The notes beneath the pieces were generated by a model. That model made no database searches. It saw only the letters and a list, made by a program, of their open reading frames with translations, and was not told where the DNA came from. The position numbers were made by a program, and so were the translations under genes. Below are positions 17,007-25,638 of a stretch of DNA of 64,000 nt, one piece after another. Origin of the DNA: Streptomyces aquilus (GTDB taxonomy: Bacteria; Actinomycetota; Actinomycetes; Streptomycetales; Streptomycetaceae); NCBI RefSeq assembly GCF_003955715.1, contig NZ_CP034463.1, positions 6,634,001 through 6,698,000 on the forward strand, in the 5' to 3' direction. Each line of letters opens with the position of its first letter. Within the stretch, counting starts at the first letter, position 1.

Positions 17007-19402
17007 AGAACCGCCGCAGACCCGCTCTGCTGGGGGTGACCGCCCTCACGGCCGGTCTCCTCCTCGCCACACCGCAACCCGCCTCCGCCGCCAACCTCAT
17101 CAAGAACCCCGGCTTCGAGACCGCCGGCAGCGGCGACATGCCGTACTGCTGGGAGAAGTCCGGCTGGGGTGACAACGACTTCACGTTCACCACCGTCTCC
17201 GGCGCCCACTCCGGCTCCAAGGCCATGAAGGTCGAGCTCACCCGCCGCGTCGAGGGCGACCGCAAGGCGCTGATCACCGAGTCGGCCGAGTGCGCGCCGG
17301 GCGTGACGCCGGGCAAGCAGTACGACCTGGGCCTCTGGTACAAGACGACGACCCCGGACGCCGCCATCACCCTCTTCCGGCACGACACCACCGCCGGCTG
17401 GCAGTACTGGACGGATCTGAAGACCCTGGACATGGCGGGCAGTTGGACGCAGGCGAGCGTCCGCACCCCCGAGGTCCCCACCGGCACCGACCGGATCACC
17501 TGGGGCGTCTCCGTCTACGGCACCGGCTCCGCGACCACCGACGACTACACGATGGAGCAGGTCGCCGACCCGCTCCCGCCGGCGCAGTGCACCGGCACGG
17601 CGAACGAGTGCGCCAACGGCCGCTGGGACGTGCTGCCCACGCAGAACCCGGTCCGCTCGATGCACTCCGTCGTCCTCAACAACGGCAAGGTGCTGCTCAT
17701 CGCGGGCTCCGGCAACAGCGAGGAGCAGTTCAACGCGGGCACCTTCACCTCGGCCGTCTACAACCCGGCCACCGGCACCTACAAGGTCATCCCCACTCCG
17801 AAGGACATGTTCTGCGCCGGGCACGTCCAGCTCCAGGACGGGCGGGTGCTGGTGATGAGCGGCAACAAGGCGTACCCGGTCGTCGGCGGTCACGGCTACG
17901 AGGGCTTCAAGGACTCGTACATCTTCGACCCGGTCACCGAGACGTACAGCAAGACCAACGACATGAACGACGGCCACTGGTACCCGTCGGCGACCGTCCT
18001 CGGCAACGGTGACGTGATCTCCTTCGGCGGGCTGCGCGAGGACTCGACCGGTTCGGTGACGGCCGAGCTGTTCTCCCAGGCGGAGCAGCAGTGGCAGCCG
18101 CTGTGGAAGGTCAACCAGACCTGGTCGTACTGGGGTCTGTACCCGTCGATGATCCTGATGCAGGACGGCCGGCTCTTCTACTCGGGCAGCCATGTCTTCG
18201 GCAACAACATCCCGGGCACCGGCAGCGCGATCTACGACTACGGCGCCAACACGGTCACCCAGGTGCCCGGCCTCCAGCGGAAGGACGAGCGCGACCAGTC
18301 GGCCAGCGTGCTGCTGCCCCCGGCACAGGACCAGCGGGTCCTCACCCTCGGCGGCGGCAACATCGACTCCAACCCGGAGGGCAACCGGCTGACCGACGTC
18401 ATCGACCTCAAGCAGCCCAACCCGGCGTACGTCGCCGGTCCGCCGCTCCCGCAGGGCACGGTCGACCTCGGCAACGGCCCGCAGCCGGAGACCGGCGACC
18501 AGGGCAAGATGTACGTCTCCGCGGTCCTGCTGCCGGACGGCAAGGTGCTGGAGACCGGCGGCGGTCTGCACAACCGGGCCAACCCCGTCCACGAGGCCTC
18601 GCTCTACGACCCCGACACCGGCACCTTCGACCCGGTGGCCGCCGACCCCGAGGCCCGCGGCTACCACTCCTCGGCGTTCCTGCTGCCCGACGGCCGGGTC
18701 ATGGCGACCGGTGACAACCCGGGCAACGGCACCTGGAACCACAACGTGTCGATCTACACGCCGCCGTACCTCCTCAAGGGCACGCGGCCGTCGATCACTT
18801 CGGTCATCGACACCGAGTGGACCTACGGCGACACCCAGCGCATCACCGTCGACCGGCCCATCGCCAAGGCCGAGTTGATCCGCCCGGCCGCGGTGACGCA
18901 CTCCTCCGACCCCAACCAGCGGTTCGTGGACCTGCCGCTGTCGGTGAACGGCAACAACGTCGACCTGAACGTGACGAGCAACCCCAACCTGGCGCCGCCC
19001 GGCTGGTACATGCTCTTCGCGGTGGACGCCAACGGGGTGCCGTCGGTGGCCAAGTGGGTCCATCTGCAAGGCCCCGCCGCGCTGAGCGCGACGGACGCCT
19101 CGGCCCACGTCCACTCCTTCGCCGACGACCTCTCCGGCAAGGTCACCGGCCCCGGCAAGAAGCGCACCTCGCAGAAGGTCAGCCCGACCGTCTCCGGCTG
19201 CGACCGCCACTACGGCTCGCTCAACGTCTGCGTGCCCACGGCGTTCCCGAAGGAGGTGAAGGCGACGACGGCCGCCCGCTGCACCTGGCTGAAGAAGAAC
19301 GACTACGGCCGCCTGAAGGTCAACGGCAAGGACGACCCGCTGGGCCTGGACCGGAACAAGGACGGGATCGCCTGCGGGAAGGCGGACATCAGGAAGGGGT
19401 AG
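17003..19402 (+). CDS. Secreted galactose-oxidase-like copper radical oxidase with C-terminal Excalibur domain
   Basis: 799 residues: a signal peptide (1-29, ending ASAA), a carbohydrate-binding-like beta domain (30-190, NLIKNPGFETAGSG), a seven-bladed Kelch propeller (about 205-590), a DUF1929 early-set domain (about 595-690) and an Excalibur calcium-binding motif (DRNKDGIAC near 783-791). All residues of a galactose-oxidase copper site can be matched: Cys271 in FCAGH (thioether partner), Tyr327 in WYPSAT, Tyr554-His555 in RGYHSSAF, and His633 in VTHSSDP. It should oxidise a sugar or alcohol outside the cell to an aldehyde, making H2O2. It resembles GlxA of the cslA-glxA locus but sits with different glycosyltransferases. 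Start overlaps the previous stop (ATGA). Confidence 0.9.
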   Translation: MKNRRRPALLGVTALTAGLLLATPQPASAANLIKNPGFETAGSGDMPYCWEKSGWGDNDFTFTTVSGAHSGSKAMKVELTRRVEGDRKALITESAECAPGVTPGKQYDLGLWYKTTTPDAAITLFRHDTTAGWQYWTDLKTLDMAGSWTQASVRTPEVPTGTDRITWGVSVYGTGSATTDDYTMEQVADPLPPAQCTGTANECANGRWDVLPTQNPVRSMHSVVLNNGKVLLIAGSGNSEEQFNAGTFTSAVYNPATGTYKVIPTPKDMFCAGHVQLQDGRVLVMSGNKAYPVVGGHGYEGFKDSYIFDPVTETYSKTNDMNDGHWYPSATVLGNGDVISFGGLREDSTGSVTAELFSQAEQQWQPLWKVNQTWSYWGLYPSMILMQDGRLFYSGSHVFGNNIPGTGSAIYDYGANTVTQVPGLQRKDERDQSASVLLPPAQDQRVLTLGGGNIDSNPEGNRLTDVIDLKQPNPAYVAGPPLPQGTVDLGNGPQPETGDQGKMYVSAVLLPDGKVLETGGGLHNRANPVHEASLYDPDTGTFDPVAADPEARGYHSSAFLLPDGRVMATGDNPGNGTWNHNVSIYTPPYLLKGTRPSITSVIDTEWTYGDTQRITVDRPIAKAELIRPAAVTHSSDPNQRFVDLPLSVNGNNVDLNVTSNPNLAPPGWYMLFAVDANGVPSVAKWVHLQGPAALSATDASAHVHSFADDLSGKVTGPGKKRTSQKVSPTVSGCDRHYGSLNVCVPTAFPKEVKATTAARCTWLKKNDYGRLKVNGKDDPLGLDRNKDGIACGKADIRKG

Positions 19403-19424
19403 CCCCCAACCGGCTGGGCAGCCC

Positions 19425-20150
19425 CTAGCCGGCGAACTCTTCGAGGGCGCGTGCCACGATCGCTTCCAGCTGCTCGTGGTGCGCGCCCTTCCAGTACGCC
19501 CGCCCGCAGTCCGTGCACTGTGCGAAGACGTCGTACGACCGGTGCGTGCCGCCCGCCAGCTGGTCCGCGACCTCCTCCTTCGTGGCCTCCTTGAGCAGGC
19601 CGTTGCAGGCGGTGCAGCGGGTCCAGGGGCGCAGCTCGGGGCGGAAGCGGTCGAGGATGTCGTGGAGCTGCTCCTCGGGGCGGGTGCTGTAGACGTACGC
19701 GCCGGCCCACAGTTCGCGGCGCCGCAGCAGCCCCCGGTCGCGGCTGAGCAGGACGCGCCGTTCGGCGGCGGAGAGCGCGGCGAGGGCCGGGTCGCCGAGG
19801 TCCGTCGACTCGTACGCCGTGTCCACGCCGAGCAGCCGCAGCCGGCGGGCGAGGGTGCCGAGGTGGACGTCGAGGAGGAAGCGGAGCGGGGCGCCGGGGA
19901 CCCGCTGGGGCCGGGTGACGGGCCGGACCTCCACCTGGTCGCCCGCCACCGGGACGTACGACGTGGGCACCTCGCGGCCGTCGACCAGCAGCGTCCCGGC
20001 CTCGGTCAGCGGGACGCCGAGGGACTCGACGACATGGCCGAGGGTGGAGACGCCGTCGGTGGTGACGGGGGTGGCTCCGGACCGGCGTCCGTGCGGGACG
20101 AACAGGGCCAGTCCGGGGGCGACTTCGAGGTGGATCTCCGGTCCGTTCAC
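19425..20150 (-). CDS. Mut7-C RNase domain protein with ubiquitin-like N-terminus
   Basis: A 241-residue protein. Residues 1-80 look like the ThiS/MoaD-like Mut7-C-ub domain (VESLGVPLTEAGTLLVDGREV, VAGDQVEVRP). Residues 88-240 are a PIN-like Mut7-C RNase domain: FLLDVHLGTLARRLRLLGVDT (first acidic site), RRVLLSRDRGLLRR, and a treble-clef zinc ribbon CTACNGLL...CTDCGRAYWKG. The family is predicted to cleave RNA; the substrate is unknown. A GTG at 20150 starts the protein. It lies 33 bp downstream of the TetR gene and faces the oxidase gene with a 22-bp gap. Confidence 0.85.
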   Translation of the reverse strand: MNGPEIHLEVAPGLALFVPHGRRSGATPVTTDGVSTLGHVVESLGVPLTEAGTLLVDGREVPTSYVPVAGDQVEVRPVTRPQRVPGAPLRFLLDVHLGTLARRLRLLGVDTAYESTDLGDPALAALSAAERRVLLSRDRGLLRRRELWAGAYVYSTRPEEQLHDILDRFRPELRPWTRCTACNGLLKEATKEEVADQLAGGTHRSYDVFAQCTDCGRAYWKGAHHEQLEAIVARALEEFAG

Positions 20151-20183
20151 CCGGCCAGGATGTCACGTCCGACGCCCATGGCC

Positions 20184-20822
20184 TCAGGTGTTTTTCGTGG
20201 TGAGGCCGTTGGCGAGGACGTCCAGGGCGCGGTCGAGGAGTTCGGAGAGATCGTCCTGGAAGTCGTTCTCCGCCCAGTAGCGGGAGATCTCCGCGAGTCC
20301 GGCGACCACCGACATCGTGTAGACGCGTACCTCCAGGCTGTCCACGTCGCGCCCGGTGCGTTCCGCGATGCCCTCGGCGAGCATGTGGGAGGCGACCGAC
20401 ATGCTCTCCATCATCCGGGCGCGCACCGTCGGGACCTGGACCATCAGGTGCGCGCGGATCCGGGTGATCTCGGGTTCCCGGTCGTGGCCGAGACGGACGG
20501 CCTTGTGCATGATGGCCCGCACGGACTCCGTCCACGGCTCGTCCTTGGGCCGGGCCTTCAGCTCCTCCAGGATGAGCACGTCGTGCTCGTCCGTGAGGAC
20601 GATGTCCTCCTTGGTGGGGAAGTAGCGGAAGACCGTGGACGGCGACACCTCGGCGCGGTCGGCGATCTGCTCGATCGTGGTGGCGTCGTAGCCCTGCTCC
20701 TCGATGAGGGCGTACGTCGCGTCGCGGATCGCCGTCCGGGTCTTGATCTTCTTCCGCTCACGGAGTCCCAGCTGGGGGACGTCCGTGGGCGGAGAGGTAC
20801 GTGCGGGTGTCATGGAGGCCAT
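20184..20822 (-). CDS. TetR-family repressor of the adjacent MFS pump
   Basis: 212 residues with a TetR helix-turn-helix (DATTIEQIADRAEVSPSTVFRYFPTKEDIV, about 47-76) and an all-helical ligand domain. It is the second gene of an operon with the MFS transporter, starting 2 bp after that gene's stop; an alternative start is the ATG at 20813. A TetR protein encoded downstream of its efflux pump usually represses the shared promoter and responds to the pump's substrate. A perfect inverted repeat sits on that promoter (22368-22382). Confidence 0.9.
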   Translation of the reverse strand: MASMTPARTSPPTDVPQLGLRERKKIKTRTAIRDATYALIEEQGYDATTIEQIADRAEVSPSTVFRYFPTKEDIVLTDEHDVLILEELKARPKDEPWTESVRAIMHKAVRLGHDREPEITRIRAHLMVQVPTVRARMMESMSVASHMLAEGIAERTGRDVDSLEVRVYTMSVVAGLAEISRYWAENDFQDDLSELLDRALDVLANGLTTKNT

Positions 20823-20824
20823 TG

Positions 20825-22363
20825 TCAGGCATCCGCCGGCTCGGGAGCCATCTCCGGGGTGGTCGCGGTCTCCTCGGTCTTCGGGGTCGCGGGCAGGAAG
20901 ACCGCCGCCAGGAGTGCCGCTACGAGGGCGGCGGCGCCGCAGACCAGCAGGATGACGCCCATGCCGTGGACGTAGGCGCTGTTCGCGGAGGCCAGCAGGT
21001 CCGCCGAGCCGGTCTTCTGGGCCACGAGGTGGGCCGCGATCACGGAGTCCCCGGCGGTGTCGGCGGCCTGCGCGGGCAGCCCGGTGACGTCGAGCCGGTC
21101 CCGGAAGATGCTCGCGAGCAGGCTGCCGAGGAGGGCGATGCCGATCGCGCCGCCGACCTGGCGCAGGGTGGTCAGGAGGCCGGAGCCGCTGCCGGCGCGG
21201 TCGCGGGGCAGGGTGCCGAGGGCGCCGTTCATGGCGGGGATGAGGGAGAGGCCGAAGCCGAGGCCGGTGATCGAGAGCCAGGTCGCGGTGAAGCCGTAGC
21301 CGGAGTCAGTGGTGGTGCGGCTGCCGAGGAAGGCGGCGAACGCGAGGACCACCAGGCCGGTGCTGACCGTGGCCCGGGCGCCGAAGCGGGTGACGACCTG
21401 CGGCGCGAGCCGGGTGGCGACGAGCAGACCGCCCATCATCGGCAGCAGCCGCACGCCGGTGCCGAGGGCGTCGTTGCCGAGGACGGCCTGGAGGTAGGGC
21501 GGCAGGACGAACAGCAGGCCGGACAGGATGAACATCACCAGGGTCGCGGCGAGGGTGTTGAACAGGAACCCGCGGTGGGCGAGCAGGGACATGTCGAGCA
21601 TCGGCCGGGACTGCCGGCGTTCCCGCAGGACCAGGGCGGTCAGGAGGACGACCGAGCCCGCGAGCATGCCGAGGACCAGCGCGTCGGTCCAGCCCCGGGT
21701 GGGGGCCTCGATGATCGCGTAGATCAGGGCGCCGAGGCCGGTCGCGGTGAGCGCGGTGGAGACGGTGTCGACCTTGGGGGAGGCGGGGTCGCGGGTCTCG
21801 GGCAGCAGCAGCACGCAGGCGAGGATGCCGATCGCGGCCATCGGGACGTTGATGAGGAAGACCGAGCCCCACCAGAAGTGGTTGAGCAGCCAGCCGCCCA
21901 TGATCGGGCCGAGCGGCAGGCCGAGCGCGCTGCCGGCGGAGATGATGCCGACGGCCTTGGCGCGCTCGTCGGCGCCGAACAGCGAGGGCAGTACGGAGAG
22001 CGCGAGCGGGGTGACCAGGGCACCGCCGACGCCCATCAGGGCCCGGGCGGCGACGACCCAGTTCACGTCGTCGGCGAGGGCGCCCAGCAGGGATGCGGCG
22101 AGGAAGATGCCGAGGCCCACGACGAGCATCCGGCGCCGGCCGAACCGGTCGCCGAGGAGTCCGGCGGGGAGCATGAGCGCCGCGAAGACGACGACGTACG
22201 CGTCCGCCATCCACTGCTGCTGGCCGGTGGTCGCGCCGAGGTCGGCGGCCATGGTCGGCAGTGCCACGTTGAGGATCGTCATGTCGAAGCCGAGCGTCAG
22301 CATGCTCGCGACCAGGGCGCCGAGCGCCCACCAGCGACGGGGGTCTGGAGTGAAGGTGTCCAT
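20825..22363 (-). CDS. DHA2-type (14-TM) MFS drug efflux transporter
   Basis: A 512-residue proton-driven exporter of the EmrB/QacA class. Motif A GLLGDRFGRRRMLV and motif C GPIMGGWLLNHFWWGSVFLINVP are clear, with D in the first helix (LGFDMTILNVALPTMAADL) as in drug/H+ antiporters. About 14 hydrophobic helices. It should expel hydrophobic cations or antibiotics. The ATG at 22363 has no ribosome binding site and lies only about 8-10 bp after the predicted -10 box, so its mRNA is probably leaderless. Co-transcribed with the TetR gene. Confidence 0.92.
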   Translation of the reverse strand: MDTFTPDPRRWWALGALVASMLTLGFDMTILNVALPTMAADLGATTGQQQWMADAYVVVFAALMLPAGLLGDRFGRRRMLVVGLGIFLAASLLGALADDVNWVVAARALMGVGGALVTPLALSVLPSLFGADERAKAVGIISAGSALGLPLGPIMGGWLLNHFWWGSVFLINVPMAAIGILACVLLLPETRDPASPKVDTVSTALTATGLGALIYAIIEAPTRGWTDALVLGMLAGSVVLLTALVLRERRQSRPMLDMSLLAHRGFLFNTLAATLVMFILSGLLFVLPPYLQAVLGNDALGTGVRLLPMMGGLLVATRLAPQVVTRFGARATVSTGLVVLAFAAFLGSRTTTDSGYGFTATWLSITGLGFGLSLIPAMNGALGTLPRDRAGSGSGLLTTLRQVGGAIGIALLGSLLASIFRDRLDVTGLPAQAADTAGDSVIAAHLVAQKTGSADLLASANSAYVHGMGVILLVCGAAALVAALLAAVFLPATPKTEETATTPEMAPEPADA

Positions 22364-22367
22364 GAAA

Positions 22368-22400
22368 TGAGAGTAGCTCTCAAAACAGGGTGTCTGTCAA
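22368..22400 (-). promoter_or_regulatory. Promoter and TetR-type operator of the MFS-tetR operon
   Basis: On the minus strand a consensus -35 TTGACA (22400-22395) is followed 17-19 bp later by a -10-like GCTACT/TACTCT (22377-22370). A perfect dyad TGAGAG-TAG-CTCTCA (22368-22382) covers the -10 box, so a bound repressor would block polymerase. The start codon at 22363 lies roughly at the expected transcription start. Confidence 0.65.
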
Positions 22401-22432
22401 TAGGAACCTGATGGCATACGGTTGGGCATGTC

Positions 22433-22463
22433 AAAAAGGGCCACGGCTCGCAAGCCGTGGCCC
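22433..22463 (-). terminator. Rho-independent terminator of the hemolysin III gene
   Basis: On the minus strand an 11-bp perfect stem (GGGCCACGGCT at 22438-22448 pairing with 22453-22463), 4-nt loop, is followed by five Ts (complement of A22433-22437). It lies 37 bp after the hlyIII stop and upstream of the MFS promoter, insulating the two units. Confidence 0.85.
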
Positions 22464-22499
22464 TTCGGGAGGTGCGGGTGGGTGTCGCCACCCGTACTG

Positions 22500-23222
22500 C
22501 TATCCGTGCTGGTATGCCACCAGGGAGATCCCCACGTAGTGGACGACGAACGCCGCCAGCGTGAGCGAGTGGAAGACCTCGTGGAAGCCGAACCAGCGCG
22601 GGGACGGGTTCGGGCGCTTGATGCCGTAGATGACGCCACCGGCGCTGTAGAGCACGCCGCCGACGATCACCAGCACCAGGACCGCGATGCCGCCGGTGCG
22701 CATGAAGTCCGGCAGGAAGAAGACCGCCGCCCAGCCCATCGCGATGTAGCAGGGGGTGTAGAGCCAGCGCGGGGCGCCGACCCAGAACACCCGGAAGGCG
22801 ATGCCGGCCAGGGCCGCGGCCCAGATGCCCCACAGCAGCCACTGCCCCTTCGCGCCGGGCAGGAGCAGCATCGTCAGCGGGGTGTAGGTGCCCGCGATGA
22901 TCAGGAAGATGTTGGCGTGATCGAGTCTGCGCAGGACGCCGTCCATGCGCGGGCTCCAGTTGCCGCGGTGGTAGAGGGCGCTGACGCCGAACAGCAGGCA
23001 GGCCGTCAGGGCGAAGATGCCGCAGGCGATCCGGCCCCGGGTCGAGTCGGCGAGGGCGGTGAGCACCAGGCCCGCGATGAGTACGGCCGGGAACATCCCG
23101 AGATGCAGCCAGCCGCGGAGCTTGGGCTTGACCGGGTGCGGGAGAGAGAGCGCCACGGGGCCACGGCCGGCGGCCGAGGGGTCCAAAGGCGCGTCGGAGG
23201 CGGACGCAGTCATGCCCGGCAT
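22500..23222 (-). CDS. Hemolysin III / PAQR-family membrane protein
   Basis: 240 residues with seven hydrophobic helices and the HlyIII/PAQR zinc-site motifs: the first-helix serine/His segment FGVSALYHRGNW and LRRLDHANIFLIIAGTYTP, and a C-terminal EVFHSLTLAAFVVHYVGI (H-x3-H). Family members are membrane hydrolase-like proteins; the bacterial role is unclear despite the haemolysin name. The start is ATG 23222 or ATG 23213; neither has a ribosome binding site, so a leaderless mRNA is possible. A perfect palindrome TACGG-AA-CCGTA (23229-23240) sits just upstream. Monocistronic, with its own terminator. Confidence 0.88.
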   Translation of the reverse strand: MPGMTASASDAPLDPSAAGRGPVALSLPHPVKPKLRGWLHLGMFPAVLIAGLVLTALADSTRGRIACGIFALTACLLFGVSALYHRGNWSPRMDGVLRRLDHANIFLIIAGTYTPLTMLLLPGAKGQWLLWGIWAAALAGIAFRVFWVGAPRWLYTPCYIAMGWAAVFFLPDFMRTGGIAVLVLVIVGGVLYSAGGVIYGIKRPNPSPRWFGFHEVFHSLTLAAFVVHYVGISLVAYQHG

Positions 23223-23552
23223 CGTACCTACGGAACCGTAAGTCGCGGATGAGCAGGGACCGGTAATCGGCCGAGAGTGGCCATCATCTCACGGGAGTTG
23301 ACCATGCGGGGGCGTAGTCAAGGGACCGTCAAGCGAACTCAAAGTGCACGCATGGCAACACTCCGACACGTGGCAATGCTCACTCCGCTCACCTGTGATG
23401 CCTTCTGGACAGATGGGCACTCGGGACGGATGATCAGATGAGTGCGGTCGGCACCGGATGAGCGCCAAGGTCACCACCGAGAGGCGCTGGACGCATCCGG
23501 GTCGCAGCCCCCACGGGGCCTCCAACAAAAAATCCCTCATTTAGGAGCAATC
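23223..23552. promoter_or_regulatory. 330-bp intergenic region upstream of pckG
   Basis: No coding sequence is supported here. It contains the palindrome TACGG-AA-CCGTA (23229-23240) next to the divergent hlyIII start, a partly repeated TGGCAACAC / TGGCAATGC pair (about 23352-23378), and the pckG ribosome binding site AGGAG at 23543-23547. I could not pick a convincing -35/-10 pair for pckG. The long leader leaves room for regulated expression of this gluconeogenic gene. Confidence 0.4.
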
Positions 23553-25385
23553 GTGGCGCGCGACATCGCGGCTCCCCCCGTCATCCCCACCAAGCACCAG
23601 GAACTGATCTCGTGGGTGAACGAGATCGCCGAACTGACCCAGCCGGACAACGTGGTCTGGTGTGACGGATCCGAGGCCGAGTACGAGCGCCTGTGCGAGG
23701 AGCTCGTCGCGAAGGGCACCTTCCAGAAGCTCGACCCGATCAAGCGCCCCAACTCCTACTACGCGGCCTCCGACCCGACCGACGTCGCGCGCGTCGAGGA
23801 CCGCACCTTCATCTGCTCCGAGAAGGAGGAGGACGCGGGCCCGACCAACCACTGGAAGGCCCCCGCGGAGATGCGGGAGATCTTCGCCGGCAAGGACGGG
23901 CAGGGCGGCATCTTCCGCGGCTCCATGAAGGGCCGGACGATGTACGTCGTCCCGTTCTGCATGGGCCCCCTCGGCTCGGACCTCTCCGCGATCGGCGTCG
24001 AGATCACCGACTCGGCGTACGTCGCCGTCTCCATGCGCACCATGACCCGCATGGGGCAGCCGGTCCTCGACGAGCTCGGCTCCGACGGATTCTTCGTCAA
24101 GGCCGTCCACACCCTGGGCGCCCCCCTCGCGGAGGGCGAGGCGGACGTCCCCTGGCCGTGCAACTCCACCAAGTACATCTCGCACTTCCCCGAGAGCCGC
24201 GAGATCTGGTCCTACGGCTCCGGCTACGGCGGCAACGCCCTGCTCGGCAAGAAGTGCTACGCCCTGCGCATCGCGTCGGTGATGGCCCGGGACGAGGGCT
24301 GGCTCGCCGAGCACATGCTGATCCTCAAGCTCACCCCGCCGCAGGGCGAGTCCAAGTACGTGGCGGCGGCCTTCCCCTCGGCCTGCGGCAAGACCAACCT
24401 CGCCATGCTGGAGCCCACCATCTCCGGCTGGACCGTCGAGACGATCGGCGACGACATCGCCTGGATGCGCTTCGGCGAGGACGGCCGCCTCTACGCCATC
24501 AACCCCGAGGCCGGCTTCTTCGGTGTCGCCCCCGGCACCGGTGAGCACACCAACGCCAACGCGATGAAGACCCTGTGGGGCAACTCCGTCTTCACCAACG
24601 TGGCCCTCACCGACGACAACGACATCTGGTGGGAGGGCATGACGGAGGAGACTCCGGCCCACCTCACGGACTGGAAGGGCAACGACTGGACGCCGGAGTC
24701 GGAGACCCCGGCCGCCCACCCCAACGCCCGCTTCACCGTGCCCGCCTCGCAGTGCCCGATCATCGCGCCCGAGTGGGAGGACCCGAAGGGCGTGCCGATC
24801 TCGGCGATCCTCTTCGGCGGCCGCCGCGCCTCGGCCGTACCGCTGGTGACGGAGTCCTTCGACTGGAACCACGGCGTCTTCCTCGGCGCCAACGTGGCCT
24901 CCGAGAAGACCGCCGCCGCCGAGGGCAAGGTCGGCGAGCTGCGCCGCGACCCCTTCGCCATGCTGCCGTTCTGCGGCTACAACATGGGCGACTACATGGG
25001 CCACTGGGTCGACGTGGCCAAGGACAAGGACGCCGCGAAGCTTCCGAAGATCTACTACGTCAACTGGTTCCGCAAGAACGACGAGGGCAAGTTCGTCTGG
25101 CCCGGCTTCGGCGAGAACAGCCGCGTCCTGAAGTGGATCGTGGAGCGCCTCGACGGCAAGGCCGAGGGCGTCGAGACCCCGATCGGCATCCTGCCGACGA
25201 AGGACGCGCTGGACACCAAGGGCCTCGAACTCTCCGAGTCCGACCTCGACTTCCTGCTCACCGTCGACAAGGAGGTCTGGCGCGAGGAGGCCGCGCTGGT
25301 CCCCGAGCACCTCAACACCTTCGGCGAGCACACCCCGAAGGAGCTGTGGGACGAGTACCGGGCGCTGGTGGAGCGCCTGGGCTAG
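23553..25385 (+). CDS. pckG: GTP-dependent phosphoenolpyruvate carboxykinase
   Basis: A cytoplasmic gluconeogenic enzyme of 610 residues: oxaloacetate + GTP to PEP + CO2 + GDP. The length and motifs are those of the GTP class: the kinase-1 P-loop with the hyper-reactive cysteine [14 protein letters not shown] (Cys278), kinase-2 [15 protein letters not shown], the guanine-binding [17 protein letters not shown], and the conserved [10 protein letters not shown] and [24 protein letters not shown] segments. The GTG at 23553 with AGGAG 6 nt upstream is chosen over the longer open frame from 23442. A long intrinsic terminator follows at 25496-25558. Confidence 0.97.
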   Translation: MARDIAAPPVIPTKHQELISWVNEIAELTQPDNVVWCDGSEAEYERLCEELVAKGTFQKLDPIKRPNSYYAASDPTDVARVEDRTFICSEKEEDAGPTNHWKAPAEMREIFAGKDGQGGIFRGSMKGRTMYVVPFCMGPLGSDLSAIGVEITDSAYVAVSMRTMTRMGQPVLDELGSDGFFVKAVHTLGAPLAEGEADVPWPCNSTKYISHFPESREIWSYGSGYGGNALLGKKCYALRIASVMARDEGWLAEHMLILKLTPPQGESKYVAAAFPSACGKTNLAMLEPTISGWTVETIGDDIAWMRFGEDGRLYAINPEAGFFGVAPGTGEHTNANAMKTLWGNSVFTNVALTDDNDIWWEGMTEETPAHLTDWKGNDWTPESETPAAHPNARFTVPASQCPIIAPEWEDPKGVPISAILFGGRRASAVPLVTESFDWNHGVFLGANVASEKTAAAEGKVGELRRDPFAMLPFCGYNMGDYMGHWVDVAKDKDAAKLPKIYYVNWFRKNDEGKFVWPGFGENSRVLKWIVERLDGKAEGVETPIGILPTKDALDTKGLELSESDLDFLLTVDKEVWREEAALVPEHLNTFGEHTPKELWDEYRALVERLG

Positions 25386-25495
25386 AGCCCACGCCGAAGA
25401 CTCCGCGGCCGGTTTGGATGTGCCCTGACCAGCGATCGTCACGGCCGGCCGCGGTGTGAACCGACGAGGTTCCGTACAACGGCGTGCGGAGCCAT

Positions 25496-25558
25496 GGGCC
25501 TGTCGTTGTGACCCCGTCCGCCCCGACGGGGGACACAGCGACAGGCCCTCGTCTTTTT
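25496..25558 (+). terminator. Intrinsic terminator after pckG
   Basis: A long stem: outer arms 25496-25510 and 25534-25548 (15 bp, one mismatch), inner arms CCCCGTC (25512-25518) / GACGGGG (25525-25531), followed by TCTTTTT (25552-25558). A further inverted repeat CCGCGGCCGG (25403-25412) / CCGGCCGCGG (25445-25454) lies between it and the pckG stop. Confidence 0.85.
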
Positions 25559-25638
25559 CGTCATCACCTCTGTGCGGGCGGGGATTTCGCGGGACACTCG
25601 GGACATCCTGCAACGAACCCCGAAATGAGGTGAGCGGG

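Noticed and set aside
12962..19402. Identity with the cslA-glxA locus
   Set aside because: The first GT lacks the full-length CslA layout (422 aa only), and GT-C and DPM1-GtrA genes are not part of that locus as I know it; the oxidase also has an extra C-terminal domain.
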